A stretch of 64,000 nucleotides of DNA from the NCBI GenBank assembly GCA_009859145.1, contig VRVR01000013.1:124001-188000 (forward strand). The letters are read 5' to 3'. Below the pieces are notes generated by a model that had not been told where the DNA came from, did no database searches, and worked only from the letters and a program-made list of their open reading frames with translations. Below are positions 49,273 to 59,471 of this stretch, piece by piece. Source of the DNA: Andalucia godoyi. Lineage: Eukaryota > Discoba > Jakobea > Jakobida > Andaluciidae. Numbering within the stretch: the first letter of the stretch is position 1; every line of letters starts with the position of its first letter. The position numbers and the translations under genes are program-made.

Positions 49273-49856
49273 ATGTACGCTTCCGTCGTGTGCTGTTTCC
49301 TTTTAAACTGGATGAAAAAGAGAAAGGAAAAACGTTTTCTTTTTATCGTCCCATCCACCACTCTTGTCAGTTTTTGAGTATACATTCTCATATAGCTCGC
49401 ATCGTGCAATTTTTTTTTCCTTTCAAAACAACAAGCAACCCACAAAAAAAACAACTTGGAAAACTAGAAAGCTCTCCTTTTCTTTCTTTCTTCGTGATTT
49501 TTTCGTTCTTCCTTCAGACATTGCCGATGCCGACACACCGCAGACGACATCTTCTTGTCGGGAGTGCGGTCGGAATCTTCATTTTCGTATTCCAACATCG
49601 CTTCGTTCTTCAAGGATGGGACGTAATCGCATTTTTTTTCTTTTTCGTCGCTTCGCTACCGCCAGGTCCCCGACACTGCCGGACTGTTTTCAGAATGTCC
49701 CGAACACCCGCAATACCAAAAGCAAAAGCAAAAGCAAAAACAAGGAGCAAGAGCAAAAACAAAAACAAAAGAAAGAAAGACGAAGAGTGCTCGTTTACTC
49801 TGGTGTTGCTGCTGAAGAAAGCTGAAGAAGAGGGGAGGAAAAGAAAAGAAACGGAA
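49273..49856. other. Spacer / leader upstream of the MYDGF-like gene
   Basis: 584 bp, T-rich then AAAGCA-repeat rich (49723-49775). The MYDGF frame happens to stay open through it, with an in-frame ATG at 49527, but the sequence is low complexity and the signal peptide lies at 49857 onward. Confidence 0.5.
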
Positions 49857-50462
49857 ATGAGGATAATGAAAGCAAGATGCGTGTTATGTGTAGTTTTGGT
49901 TGTAGCACTGCTTCTCGATGTATCCGGAATCGCGAATGCTCAAGACGGGGTTTTTGGAATTGATGTTTCCAAAGTTGAAAATCTGCAGCCCTTCGAGGCG
50001 TTTGTTCGGATGGAGCCTCACAAAGACATTGAGGAGTCTGTTGTTCGTGGGGATGGCTACTGTGCCGTGTCCTTTCGGTCGTCTTCGGGAAATGTAGAGA
50101 ATTGGAGACTGCTGCTCACGAAGCGCGTGTTGCCCAGCGGAAAAGAAGGCTACTTGTGCGCGTTTTCACCACTGCTTGGCGGGGTGCCGGCGATTCGGTT
50201 TCTTGGATTTTCAATGGATGCGTATTCGATCGCGGAAGACCAGCGAGTACGAATTGATGATGTTGAATTTTGGTCCAGCACGGAGCTGTTGCACGAGGGA
50301 AAAGAGTACCATGTCGATCGATCGATTGGCGAGGTCTCGTCTCTCCCTGGCTGGTCCGGGAATTTAGCCAGAGTCCACATGTGGTTCCATTTAGAAACCC
50401 GGCCGAGAAGTGTTGCACGGGATTCTCCAGCAAGCCTCGAAACGAACTCGGGCATTGCGTAA
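49857..50462 (+). CDS. MYDGF-like secreted protein (UPF0556 family)
   Basis: 201 residues from ATG 49857 (49866 is equally possible). A signal peptide (VLCVVLVVALLLDVSGIANA) is followed by a beta-rich domain: DGYCAVSFRSSSGNVENWRL, then GKEGYLCAFSPL and IRFLGFSMDAYSI. The Cys spacing and the ENW-x-L-x-L pattern resemble myeloid-derived growth factor (MYDGF, C19orf10), an ER/Golgi and secreted protein found widely in eukaryotes and some bacteria. Unlike vertebrate MYDGF it has no C-terminal KDEL-type signal (ends NSGIA), so it is probably secreted. Function in protists is unknown. Confidence 0.5.
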   Translation: MRIMKARCVLCVVLVVALLLDVSGIANAQDGVFGIDVSKVENLQPFEAFVRMEPHKDIEESVVRGDGYCAVSFRSSSGNVENWRLLLTKRVLPSGKEGYLCAFSPLLGGVPAIRFLGFSMDAYSIAEDQRVRIDDVEFWSSTELLHEGKEYHVDRSIGEVSSLPGWSGNLARVHMWFHLETRPRSVARDSPASLETNSGIA

Positions 50463-50875
50463 TACGACGATACGACACTTGTCTCCTCGTTTCTGCCATT
50501 ACTCAGCCCTTTTTTCTCTTTCTCTTTTCCGTTTTTCTCCCTTGATTTGTCGCTGTCTGAAATGTAAAGCATAGGAACATCATGTACTGCTGTTTTTCAG
50601 TAAGCGACAAATTTACTTTGTTCAGAAGGAGACAGTATGATAAATACGGCAATCAGAAAAACAGACACATCATAACAGAAGAAAGAAAGGGGGGGGGGGG
50701 GGGGGGGGGAACAGTGAGAACCAACAACGACACGCGTACAAATGAGAAGATGATGCAGGATGCCGTTCATGACAAACTCCAACCCCTCCAACCCCCCACC
50801 ACCACCCCACAGCAGAGAAAAGAGACATGTTGGGTTTTTTATCCCTCATCCCATGCTGCGCTTTGGCTGAAGACA
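50463..50875. other. Convergent 3' spacer with 21-nt G run
   Basis: 413 bp between convergent stop codons, with the homopolymer at 50689-50709 and a CCACC-rich stretch near 50780-50812. No gene. Confidence 0.6.
50689..50709. repeat. Poly-G tract, 21 nt
   Basis: Twenty-one consecutive G on the plus strand, able to form G-quadruplexes and hard to sequence exactly. Confidence 0.9.
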
Positions 50876-51736
50876 TCAACAATCGACGCATTCCACACTT
50901 AGCAGTCCCTGAGTCTTGTACGGGTATGGCATCTTTCCGAACGTGTTGTTGTGGACCTGCACGCCGACCTTTGTTGTGAGGATCTGCCAGATGTCATAGA
51001 TGTCCTGTGGGTGTGCATGGAGGCATCCATGGCTGTCTGGCATTGGCTTCGAGGGATCCCAATCTTGCCACTCTCCTGTATGCAGCAGAATTCCGTTTCG
51101 CACGTTGGGGACGGTGAACCGGGCATTTCCGTCAATGCCCGCAACGGCGCGATTCACAGGATAAGGGCCATATTCCTGTGGATCAGACTCTGGAGAATTC
51201 AGATCAAGCGACATCAGCCCAGAAGGCGTGTTACCATTCGATGCAAACTGCGTCAAGTTTGCCTGGCCCTTTGCCCGAACCGTGAATGTGTGCAGCACTG
51301 CCATGTTTCGGTCGTACAGCGTCGCTTGGACTTCGACACTTCTGTCTTTGCGGACGGGAACATGAACCTTGTACAGAATTCCATCGGGTAGCGTACCTTT
51401 CAGATCGTCATGATACCCATCGTATTCGTACATTTTGTAAAGCAGATTTTGCGTGTACACATCTGCGATGCCAGTCACTGGGAGTCCTTGGGCACTCTGG
51501 AACTGGCGAATGGCAGCTGTCGTCAGACCATCAAACTTTCCGGAAACAGAAAGGCCAACGGGCGCATTTGGCATCCTGCTTAGAAACACCTGTAACACAT
51601 ACACCGCATCTCCAGAACCACCCAGCGCCAAATCACTCGAGAACGGAGGAATGTATTCAGGCTTGTCTGCAGCAACCACCAACAACAGCCCCAAGCCACA
51701 GATAACACCCGTGAAAAATACTGCTCGCAGCAACAT
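50876..51736 (-). CDS. Secreted L,D-transpeptidase (YkuD) with peptidoglycan-binding domain
   Basis: 286 residues from ATG 51736. After a signal peptide (AVFFTGVICGLGLLLVVAA) comes a PG_binding_1-like domain (about residues 40-95: VYVLQVFLSRMP, FDGLTTAAIRQFQSAQGLP). The C-terminal YkuD domain has the catalytic HTG ... SHGCLHAHPQDIYDIW motif with Cys nucleophile. In bacteria such enzymes make 3-3 cross-links in peptidoglycan or attach lipoproteins. Peptidoglycan is not expected here, so the gene is probably an old bacterial acquisition reused for digestion or defence. It has host-like codon use and sits between ordinary eukaryotic genes. Confidence 0.88.
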   Translation of the reverse strand: MLLRAVFFTGVICGLGLLLVVAADKPEYIPPFSSDLALGGSGDAVYVLQVFLSRMPNAPVGLSVSGKFDGLTTAAIRQFQSAQGLPVTGIADVYTQNLLYKMYEYDGYHDDLKGTLPDGILYKVHVPVRKDRSVEVQATLYDRNMAVLHTFTVRAKGQANLTQFASNGNTPSGLMSLDLNSPESDPQEYGPYPVNRAVAGIDGNARFTVPNVRNGILLHTGEWQDWDPSKPMPDSHGCLHAHPQDIYDIWQILTTKVGVQVHNNTFGKMPYPYKTQGLLSVECVDC

Positions 51737-52050
51737 GTTTTGCGTGTTTTCTTTCTTTGTCCCTCGGTTGTTAGATTTTGAAAAACACAAGCTAATGCGA
51801 ACATCAAAAAGGACGCGTGAAGGAGGTTATGAACCATGAAAAAAACCAGCATCCATACCAAAAAGGAATCGGCCCAGTCGGGCAATTTGATTTTTTGCGG
51901 ATAGTTTTATCCACTCGGTTGTTTACGACGGGTGCAACGAGGCCTTCGTTTGAACGGACTTTGTCTAAGCTGAATTACACAGGTCGAGCCCGTAGCGATG
52001 TGTAGAGACGAGCGAGCAGTATGCAGTTTTCGGAGGGAAGAGTGGCGAAG

Positions 52051-52887
52051 CTAATCTCTGAATCGGTATAAAAAGTCATTTGTGACGGAATGAAAGACGT
52101 CGGGCTGTTCGTTGTGGATCCAATGGCCGGCGTCGATGTCTTTGAACTCTGCCTTTGGGAAGAAGGCTTTGACATCTGCGAAAAACTTTGGATCCAAAAG
52201 CCTGCTTCGTGTGCCTCTCACAAACAACGCGTCCTTATCAAAAGAATGAAGCGATGGATCATATGGGAAGCCAGCAATGTCGTCCAGATGTCGATATATT
52301 GCATCGAGGTTCATTCTCCATCGGGGAGGATCGGTCAGGAAATTCGTCATGATGAAAGACCGCACATCTTTTTCCGGAATCGACGGTTTCAGCTGCTCTT
52401 CCACCTCGAGTCTGCTATGACTTGGGCTGTGACTGAGACTGTAAATGGAACTAGGCCCGCCTGTAAGGTTGATGCGGCGCAGCGCATCGATAATGACTGG
52501 AATGTCCCAGTTTGCCAGAGAATACCTGACAGGCGCAATATCACCGACTACAATTCCTGCAAACCGATGTGGATCAGACACTGCGGCACTCATCAGCTGC
52601 TTGCCCCCCATGCTGAAGCCAATCGCCACGCACCGCTTGATCTTGTGGAAATCAAGATACCGAAACAGATCGTCTGCCATATCTGGATACGTCATTTCAG
52701 GAACATGCGGATTCGATCCGTGGTTTCTTGCATCAAGCATGTGCACTTCATATCCTTCCTTTTCGTAAAAACGCGCCGTCAAATTCATGTTGCGGTGATT
52801 ACCAAGCAGTCCGTGGAGGAGGATCAGCGGAAGAGAGCTCACCACCCTGTTTCCAATTATCTTGGAGTACACGATAGGATGCACCAT
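52051..52887 (-). CDS. ABHD11/IMO32-like alpha/beta hydrolase
   Basis: 278 residues from ATG 52887. Oxyanion region LILLHGLLGNHRNM, then LDARNHGSNPHVPEMTYPDM, nucleophile elbow GFSMGGKQLM (Ser in G-F-S-M-G, where His is usual for Phe) and catalytic His in IDAGHWIHNEQPD follow the order of ABHD11 and yeast Imo32. Relatives are mitochondrial; the short N-terminus MVHPIVYSKIIGN is not a convincing targeting peptide. ABHD11 protects lipoylated 2-oxoglutarate dehydrogenase in mammals. Substrate here is unknown. Confidence 0.82.
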   Translation of the reverse strand: MVHPIVYSKIIGNRVVSSLPLILLHGLLGNHRNMNLTARFYEKEGYEVHMLDARNHGSNPHVPEMTYPDMADDLFRYLDFHKIKRCVAIGFSMGGKQLMSAAVSDPHRFAGIVVGDIAPVRYSLANWDIPVIIDALRRINLTGGPSSIYSLSHSPSHSRLEVEEQLKPSIPEKDVRSFIMTNFLTDPPRWRMNLDAIYRHLDDIAGFPYDPSLHSFDKDALFVRGTRSRLLDPKFFADVKAFFPKAEFKDIDAGHWIHNEQPDVFHSVTNDFLYRFRD

Positions 52888-53465
52888 TCTTCAGGAGGGG
52901 GGAGAGGGCTTGAGCAACGCAATTACCACACTAATTGTTGCGGTTCCTCTTGACTACTACTATCTGCTTTTTTGAATCGTTGGCCCGTCTACAAATAGCA
53001 AGGATGCGAATTAGGATGGACTTCGCTGGTCGAAATGGATGACGGAACCACGAAGCATTTTGTGGAATTTTCTCAATGGGTTTTCTCCAAGCTTGAGGTC
53101 CCTCTTTTTATATATATATATATTTTTTCGGGTGTTTCAGGAAATGCAAAGAAGGGAAATGTTGCCAAATGTCGACCGACAGCCTGACTCTTTTTTTTTT
53201 GAAACGTTCCCTTCCTTTCAACAATTGGGCGCCTCTTTGCTATTTTGCCTCTTTTCCTTCTTCTTTTCGTCTTTCTCTCTGCTGTTCATTTGCCTCGCAC
53301 TATATTTCCTTATCCTTTCACTCATAAACTCACTTCCTCTTCTTTTCGTATTTCGTGTTTCGCACAATGCGTTCCAGTACTGTCTGGCAGGAGAAGCTTG
53401 TATGCATCTTCTTCTTCTTCTTCTTCTTCTCTCTTTTTATTATTTTTTTAATTTGGAGGGAAAAT
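52888..53465. promoter_or_regulatory. Divergent spacer ABHD11-like / IFT122
   Basis: 578 bp between divergent starts. It has a short TA run near 53107-53125, long pyrimidine stretches and a TTC array near 53407-53430 immediately before IFT122 exon 1. No gene. Confidence 0.5.
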
Positions 53466-56400
53466 ATGATCTGTTTTTCATTCCAAAATGCCGTAAGTAT
53501 TCAGCTGACTAATGACTTATTCTTATTATTTTTTTTGTGCGGCAACGGTCTGCAATTACGTGTGTCTGTGTGTCTGTGTGTGTGTGTGTGTGTGTGTAGC
53601 CTGATTCAAAAGAAGATGGAAAGGCGCCTGCAGTCTATTCTGTTGCGTATCGACCTGGTATGTTCATTGGATCCATAGTTTATTTCCTGGTGTTTTTTTT
53701 CAATTAAGAAAGTAACTTGTTTGTGAAGTGCCAAACGTTGCTTATGAGAGAATGTGTACTAGATGGAGCTCAATTGGTGGTTGCTGCTGGGTCTCGGGTC
53801 CTTGTTTTTGATGCAGCAACGGGCGAAGTAGTGAATGTTTGCAAAGGGCATAAAGAAATGGTGTACTGTGTGTCATATGCTCCGAATGGAAAGCGCTTTG
53901 CGTCTGGAGGAGCGGACAAGTATGTCATTCTGTGGACACCGAAAGGCGAGGGAGCGCTGAAGTACCAACATGCAGAGTCGATTCAGTGCGTGGCATTCAA
54001 TCCAGTGCACCAGTACCTTGCTTCGTGCACGGCAGTGGACTTTGGATTGTGGTCTCCAGACCAGAAATCCGTTGTCAAGTTCAAGGCACCTGCGAAGATC
54101 AATTGCTGTGCATGGACGAATGACGGGTCGTATCTGGCGATTGGGATGCAGAACGGAACGATTTCGATCAGAACAAAAACAGGAGAAGAACGAACAAAAA
54201 TCACGAGGAATGCTCCAATTTTCTCGATTGCTTTTGCGCCCATTCTCAATCCGCAGAGCGGTGCTGGAAATGCTGCGGGCGTCGCAACGGAGACGGCCGC
54301 AACCAATGCTGGCAAGCGAACGAATGTTACACAGGATATGCTGACGGTTGCATCGTGGGATCAAATGATCTCCTTCTATGACGGATCGAACGGTCGCATG
54401 CTGCAACAGAAAAAGGTTGACTTTGATCCGTGTTTTGTGTCGTATTTGCCTTCGGGGGAGTACTTCATCACCGGAGGCACCGATAAGAGAGTCACATTGT
54501 GGACCAGGGACGGAATCAAGTTGTCGGTGGTTGCAGAACGCGATTCTTGGGTTTGGTCAGCTGCGTGCCGGCCTCGAAACTCGACGGTTGCGCTCGGGAC
54601 AGAGGATGGGTCTATTGCTTCCCAGCAGATGGTGTTTTCCACTGTCCACGGCTTGTATCTTGATCAATACGCCTATCGGGACAATATGACAGATGTGATT
54701 CTCCAGAATCTTGTGTCGGACGAAAAGATCTTGCTGAAGTGTCGCGACTACGTGAAAAAGATCGCGATTTACAAGGATAGGCTTGCTGTCCAGCTTCCCT
54801 CTCAAGTTTTGATCTACGAGGTGTACGAAGACGCAGATACTCTTCAGCTGCAGCATCGTGTTATCCAGAAGGTACCTCTTGCTCAGGAGTGTTCGCTTCT
54901 TGTCGTCACTTCCCACCATTTTTTGCTCTGCTTGGATCGTCGACTGTCTCTGTACACTTTCCATGGTGTGAAGGAGCGCGAATGGACGGTGGAATCTGTT
55001 ATTCGGTACGTCAAAGTAACGGGGGGCCCTGTCAAGAAAGAGGGCCTGCTGGTTGGGCTAAAGTCTGGAGCTGTTCTCAAGATTTTTATCGACAACCCAT
55101 TCCCAATGGAGCAGCTGCGGCTGAAGGATCCTGTACGCTGCCTGGATTTGTCAGCATCGAAAGACAGGCTTGCTGCTGTGGATGAGAATTCCAATCTTCT
55201 TGTGTATGACCTTAATACAAAGGAGTTGCTGTTCACGGAACAGGGTGCCACATCTGTTGCATGGAATACTCTGGATGATGAAATGCTTTGTTTCTCGGGA
55301 ATGAATGGTGTGCTTTCGATCAAAACAGGTATGTTCCCTGCGCATACGCAGCGTATGCAAGGGTTTGTTGTGGGCTTCCAAGGCTCCAAGGTTTTCTGCT
55401 TGCAGTATGTGACGATGCAAACGCTGGATGTTCCACACTCGTTCTCAATGCGTCGGTACCTCGACAAGGGAGATTACATCCGTGCGTACGAAATCGCGTG
55501 CCTTGGTGTTACCGAACAAGACTGGCGTGCTTTGGGGTCCGCTGCATTGGTTGCAATGGAGTTGAATGTTGCCCGAAAGGCGTTTGTGCGAGTCCGTGAC
55601 ATCCGCATGCTTGACCTCGTGCATCGCCTTGAGAACACCCGAAAAACAGCGCAGTACAAGGCAAATACGCAGCAAGAGGAAGCTTGCTTGCAAGCAGAAG
55701 TACTGGCCATTGTTGGACGATTTGAAGATGCTGCCAAAGTGTACACCAAGGTCGGTCGGAATGACATGGCCGTCGAGATGTTCTCGCAGTTGCACATGTG
55801 GGACTCGGCGATGAAATGGGCCCAGTCCTCGGCAGACACCGCTGCTGCCGGCGGTGCAAAGGGCGATGGCTTCCGCCAGGTCATGTTGCGCCAAGCCAGT
55901 GCCGCAGAAGAGGCCGGCGATTATGTTGCAGCTGGCGAAATCTACGCACGAATTGGAGAGGTTGGGAAGGCGGTGCAGTTGCTCGGCGACCACAATGCTG
56001 ACGATTCTCTTGCGGATGTCATTAAGGGTCTCCAGTCGAATTCTCAAGATGCGGCGCATTTACGGACGGCATTCAAATATTTCCGGCTGCACAGACAGTA
56101 TGCCTATGCCAAGGAGACTGCATTGAAGCTCGGAGATACCAGGCTGTTGCTGGAGCTGGTTGTTGAAAATCAAAAATGGGACGAAGCTTCGCCGCTTGCG
56201 CAATCCCTTCTTTCCTCTGCGACTGCAGAAAAGGAAAAGAATGCGTCTGCCGCTGCGGATACGACGGAATTTGTCGCGCGTGCATTTTATTTGCCATATG
56301 CTCAATGGCTGGTTGTCCAGGATCGGTTTGAAGAGGCGCAGGCTGCGTTCCGTCTTGCTAATCGTCCGTTCGATGCGATCCGGGTGATGGAGCAACTGAC

Positions 56401-57688
56401 CTACAATGCTGTTGTACAACGGCGATTTTCAGATGCTGCTGCGCATTTCTGGATGCTCGCCAGCGAATTGACTCGTGTTCAGTATGACCCGGCATTCAAA
56501 TCCATGCAACCACTCGTCCGAAGGCATTCAGAACGGTGCCAGCGGCTTTCCGAAATCTACTATGCGTATGACATCGTTGCCAAGTACGTGGAGCAGCCGT
56601 TCTCGTCTCATGATGTGGAAAATCTGTTTCACACTGCGCGGTTTGCGTTGATTCGTGTCTTGGAAGACTCTGTGGCGCCGTTTGGGATCTCCCAAGGCCT
56701 TTTGTACTATGCGCTTGGCAGGCTCGGTCAGATTCTGGAATGCAACAAATTCTCGAGGTTTGCTCTTGACCGTCTGCTGCTGTTCATGGTCCCGATGGAG
56801 TGGCGTATGAAGGCAGAATCAGCAGCATTGGCCATCCGTGGAAAGCCCTTCCGGGATCGCGAAGAAGTGCAGTACGTGTGCTACAAATGCTCTTCTGTGA
56901 ATCCTTTGACCTTTTCCACGGTGCAGCATCACCAGCAGCAGCAACAACAACAGCAACAGCAACAGCAACAACAATCGATGCATAAAGCGGGGTTGAGAGG
57001 CTCTGGTTCTCGGTCGCTTGATTCGTGTGTCGCTTGCGGACACCCATTCGTTCGGTCATTCTACGGATTTCAGCCTCTTCCTCTTGTGGAATTTGAGCTG
57101 GATCAGGCTGAAGCTCCCTTTTCACACGAAGAAGCGCTTCGTATCCTGCGTTCTCGGTCTTCTGCAATTGTTCATTCTTCGGCAGCTCCAAGCGGAAGCA
57201 AGCCAAATGCCCAGAAACCAGGCGGCAAAAAGTGGAATGAAAAGAAGGATGGCTCCGCTGACGTGCTTGCGCTCAATGATTCCGTGGAATACACGGAGGA
57301 TAACGATGACGACGGGGAGGGCTTCCTGGCCACGCGTGCTCCGGTTTCTCGATCCCGGCTTGCCCCATCGGACGATCCGTTTGCTCGTCAGCTTATTGCA
57401 CTTGAAACTGGCCAGGTGTATGAGCCTGTTCGTGTGCTTCGAAGGCATCTCGAAGCCCTGGAGGCCGAAGAAGTCTTTGTTGTGGTTCCTGGCGGTCGCG
57501 ACTCGGGCGCACCACCAAAGTACTATCGATCCATCCTTCCCGACGTTCCCATTCATTTGTGCGGTGCGTGTGGTCACTTTTTCCATCAAGAGGACTTTTC
57601 TTTTGAATCTCTCAAGAACGGAAACGCTTGTCCGTTCTGCCGAGCACCCGCATCCACTTTGGGATCCTCTGCCACCAGCTCCAACTGA
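53466..57688 (+). CDS. IFT122: Intraflagellar transport protein IFT122 (three exons)
   Basis: Exons 53466-53492, 53600-53657 and 53763-57688 join to 1,336 residues. Intron 1 (53493-53599) is GTAAGT...TAG with a GACTAATGAC branch-like motif; intron 2 (53658-53762) is GTATGT...TAG. The splice restores AVYSVAYRPDGAQLVVAAGS, which matches the first WD repeat of IFT122; without it the start is missing. About seven WD repeats follow (SGGADKYVILWTPKGEG, DFGLWSPDQKSV), then a TPR-like solenoid, a polyQ run and four Cys pairs (CYKCSS, CVACGHPF, CGACGHFFHQED, CPFCRAPAS) as in IFT122. It is a core subunit of IFT-A, needed for retrograde ciliary transport. The assignment of exon 1 is less certain than exons 2-3. 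Confidence 0.9.
56932..56974 (+). repeat. CAG/CAA array encoding polyglutamine in IFT122
   Basis: About 14 Gln codons (mixed CAG and CAA) between two Cys pairs of the IFT122 C-terminal zinc region. Confidence 0.9.
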
Positions 57689-58097
57689 TGCTGTCAAACA
57701 AGATATTAAAAAGGATACATATCTCGCTGTTCATAGTGTGCATCCTTTTTCCTGCGTCCCCCGTCGCCCCCGATTTATTTCAAAAACAATTAACAGTCAT
57801 TTCATCTGAGTTCCCTCCTTCCTTTCTCATTACCAATTTGTGTTGTTGTTGTCTCGGTCGGGTCTCCAAGTCTTCAGTCTTTACTGCCCCCCCACTATTC
57901 TCACGCGCGAGAAACAGACGGCTGCCAATCTTCCACTTTGCGTTTTCATTTCGCGTTTTCTCTTTTTGCCCTCTCTTCTCTCCTCCTTCTTCTTTCCTTT
58001 TTCTGCTTTTCGTCCTCCTTTTCCCTCTGGTTTGTATACTTGATTTTCCGTTTCCTATCGATTTTTGGATTCGTTTGAGGCGGATTTGGACACGAGC
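57689..58097. other. Spacer IFT122 / TLC gene
   Basis: 409 bp between two plus-strand genes, strongly pyrimidine-rich from 57795 to 58050; it should carry the TLC promoter. No gene. Confidence 0.5.
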
Positions 58098-59000
58098 ATG
58101 AATTTGGATGTGTGGGTTTCGTCAATGTTTGGCAACCTGCAGCCAATGTTTTTTGTCAGTTCGATGATTGTGTGCGGTGCCTTGCTTGGTGTTTCTCGCG
58201 TATTCTTCTCTTCCGTGAGCCGCCACTATCGTGCGCTTCCTGGGCACATCAAGACGGAATTTGACTCTCGGATTGTTTCCAACTTCCATGCTATTTTCAT
58301 GGTTGGAAGCGCGTTGTCGATGATTCAGCAGTATCCGCAAGCGATTCACATCCCCGACTTTCCGGCGGTAACGCGTTCACTCTCGTCACCAACCGACCGA
58401 ATGCTCCTGTTTGAGTGGGACGTTTATCTAAGCATCTCGTTCGGATACATTGCGTACGACACACTTCTTGTGATATTCAACTGGTCAACGATTGGAATGC
58501 CTGCACAGACCATTGCGCATCACATAGGTCTTTATGCTTCGCAAACTCCTCCTTTGCATCACTATTTCGTTGGTCTTTCGTTCCTTTGCTATCTTTTTGA
58601 AGCTTCCACCCCCTTTGTGAACAACCGATGGTTCATTGATCATCTCGGACAGGTCGCTGCTAAACATCCCGAGTTGGCAAAAACCAATCCTTCCAAGTTC
58701 TCCCAGTTCTTCCTGTCGCATTCCACAACGTTTGCGAACGGGTTGGCAATGACTCTTGTGTTTTTCGCGTCTCGTATATTGCTCAATCCGTACGTCGTGT
58801 TTAAGCTCTACTACTCGTTTGCAACGCAGGGATGGAATGAGTTCCGCATCCACTGGATTCTGTGTTCTTCGTTCTCAATCTTCTTCATGGGACTGAACTT
58901 CTACTGGTTTTCACTCATGGTCCGCGGAATTATCAAGCGGTTCTACAAGAAGCCAAGTAAGTCCCGCGATGCGAAGAACCATACGACCAAGAGTAGTTAG
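58098..59000 (+). CDS. TLC-domain membrane protein (TLCD4/TMEM56-like)
   Basis: 300 residues from ATG 58098 (upstream frame has only TTG). About six hydrophobic helices span the protein. The TLC core shows SRIVSNFHAIFMVGSAL, FEWDVYLSISFGYIAYDTLL, then IAHHIGLYASQ and FEASTPFVNNRWFIDHLG, the His and Phe-Glu-x-Ser/Thr-Pro-Phe-x-Asn pattern of TLCD4/TMEM56 and TLCD proteins. The family is related to ceramide synthases and TRAM and acts in membrane lipid composition, often at the ER or plasma membrane. The tail is basic (KKPSKSRDAKNHTTKS). Confidence 0.82.
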   Translation: MNLDVWVSSMFGNLQPMFFVSSMIVCGALLGVSRVFFSSVSRHYRALPGHIKTEFDSRIVSNFHAIFMVGSALSMIQQYPQAIHIPDFPAVTRSLSSPTDRMLLFEWDVYLSISFGYIAYDTLLVIFNWSTIGMPAQTIAHHIGLYASQTPPLHHYFVGLSFLCYLFEASTPFVNNRWFIDHLGQVAAKHPELAKTNPSKFSQFFLSHSTTFANGLAMTLVFFASRILLNPYVVFKLYYSFATQGWNEFRIHWILCSSFSIFFMGLNFYWFSLMVRGIIKRFYKKPSKSRDAKNHTTKSS

Positions 59001-59471
59001 CATCTACTAACTCTCGGCCTAAAAAATATGCCGTTTCCTTATGCTCATCCCTCCCCGCGCCCCCTTCTTCCCCACTGTCAAATCGGCCCAGCAAGCAAAA
59101 CCCAATTCTGGAAACCGCACCTGAACTTCAGACTCAGCAAATGGACGTCACAAGAAACATTCGATCAGGCATCCAACTGTCGCAGACCTCGCACGTTGCA
59201 GCGTCCAACCTTGATGCCACAACTAGGTTTGTTAACTGCAATACTGCAATGCAGACTCACGACAGGTTGTCATGTCAGCGTGACATGGTAAGGAGCCGGC
59301 TTAGCTTCCCTTTGCCAACCCCAACCGTATCGCACACTATGCTATAAGGCAGGAGTGATTCTGGCGTACTGTATCAGTGGTTTTAGTGACTGGAAGATAT
59401 GGAGACAGAAGACGAAAAAACGTCGAGAGAAGAAAGACAGAGGTTTCGTTACTCGTCGGTTGTCGGATACG
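59001..59471. other. Spacer TLC / CHIC-like gene
   Basis: 471 bp without a supported gene; it should contain the CHIC-like promoter and leader. A short frame from ATG at about 59398 overlaps the next gene out of frame. Confidence 0.45.

Noticed and set aside
49290-49856. Long in-frame N-terminal extension of the MYDGF-like protein
   Set aside because: Low-complexity T-rich and AAAGCA-repeat DNA; the signal peptide lies after the downstream ATG.
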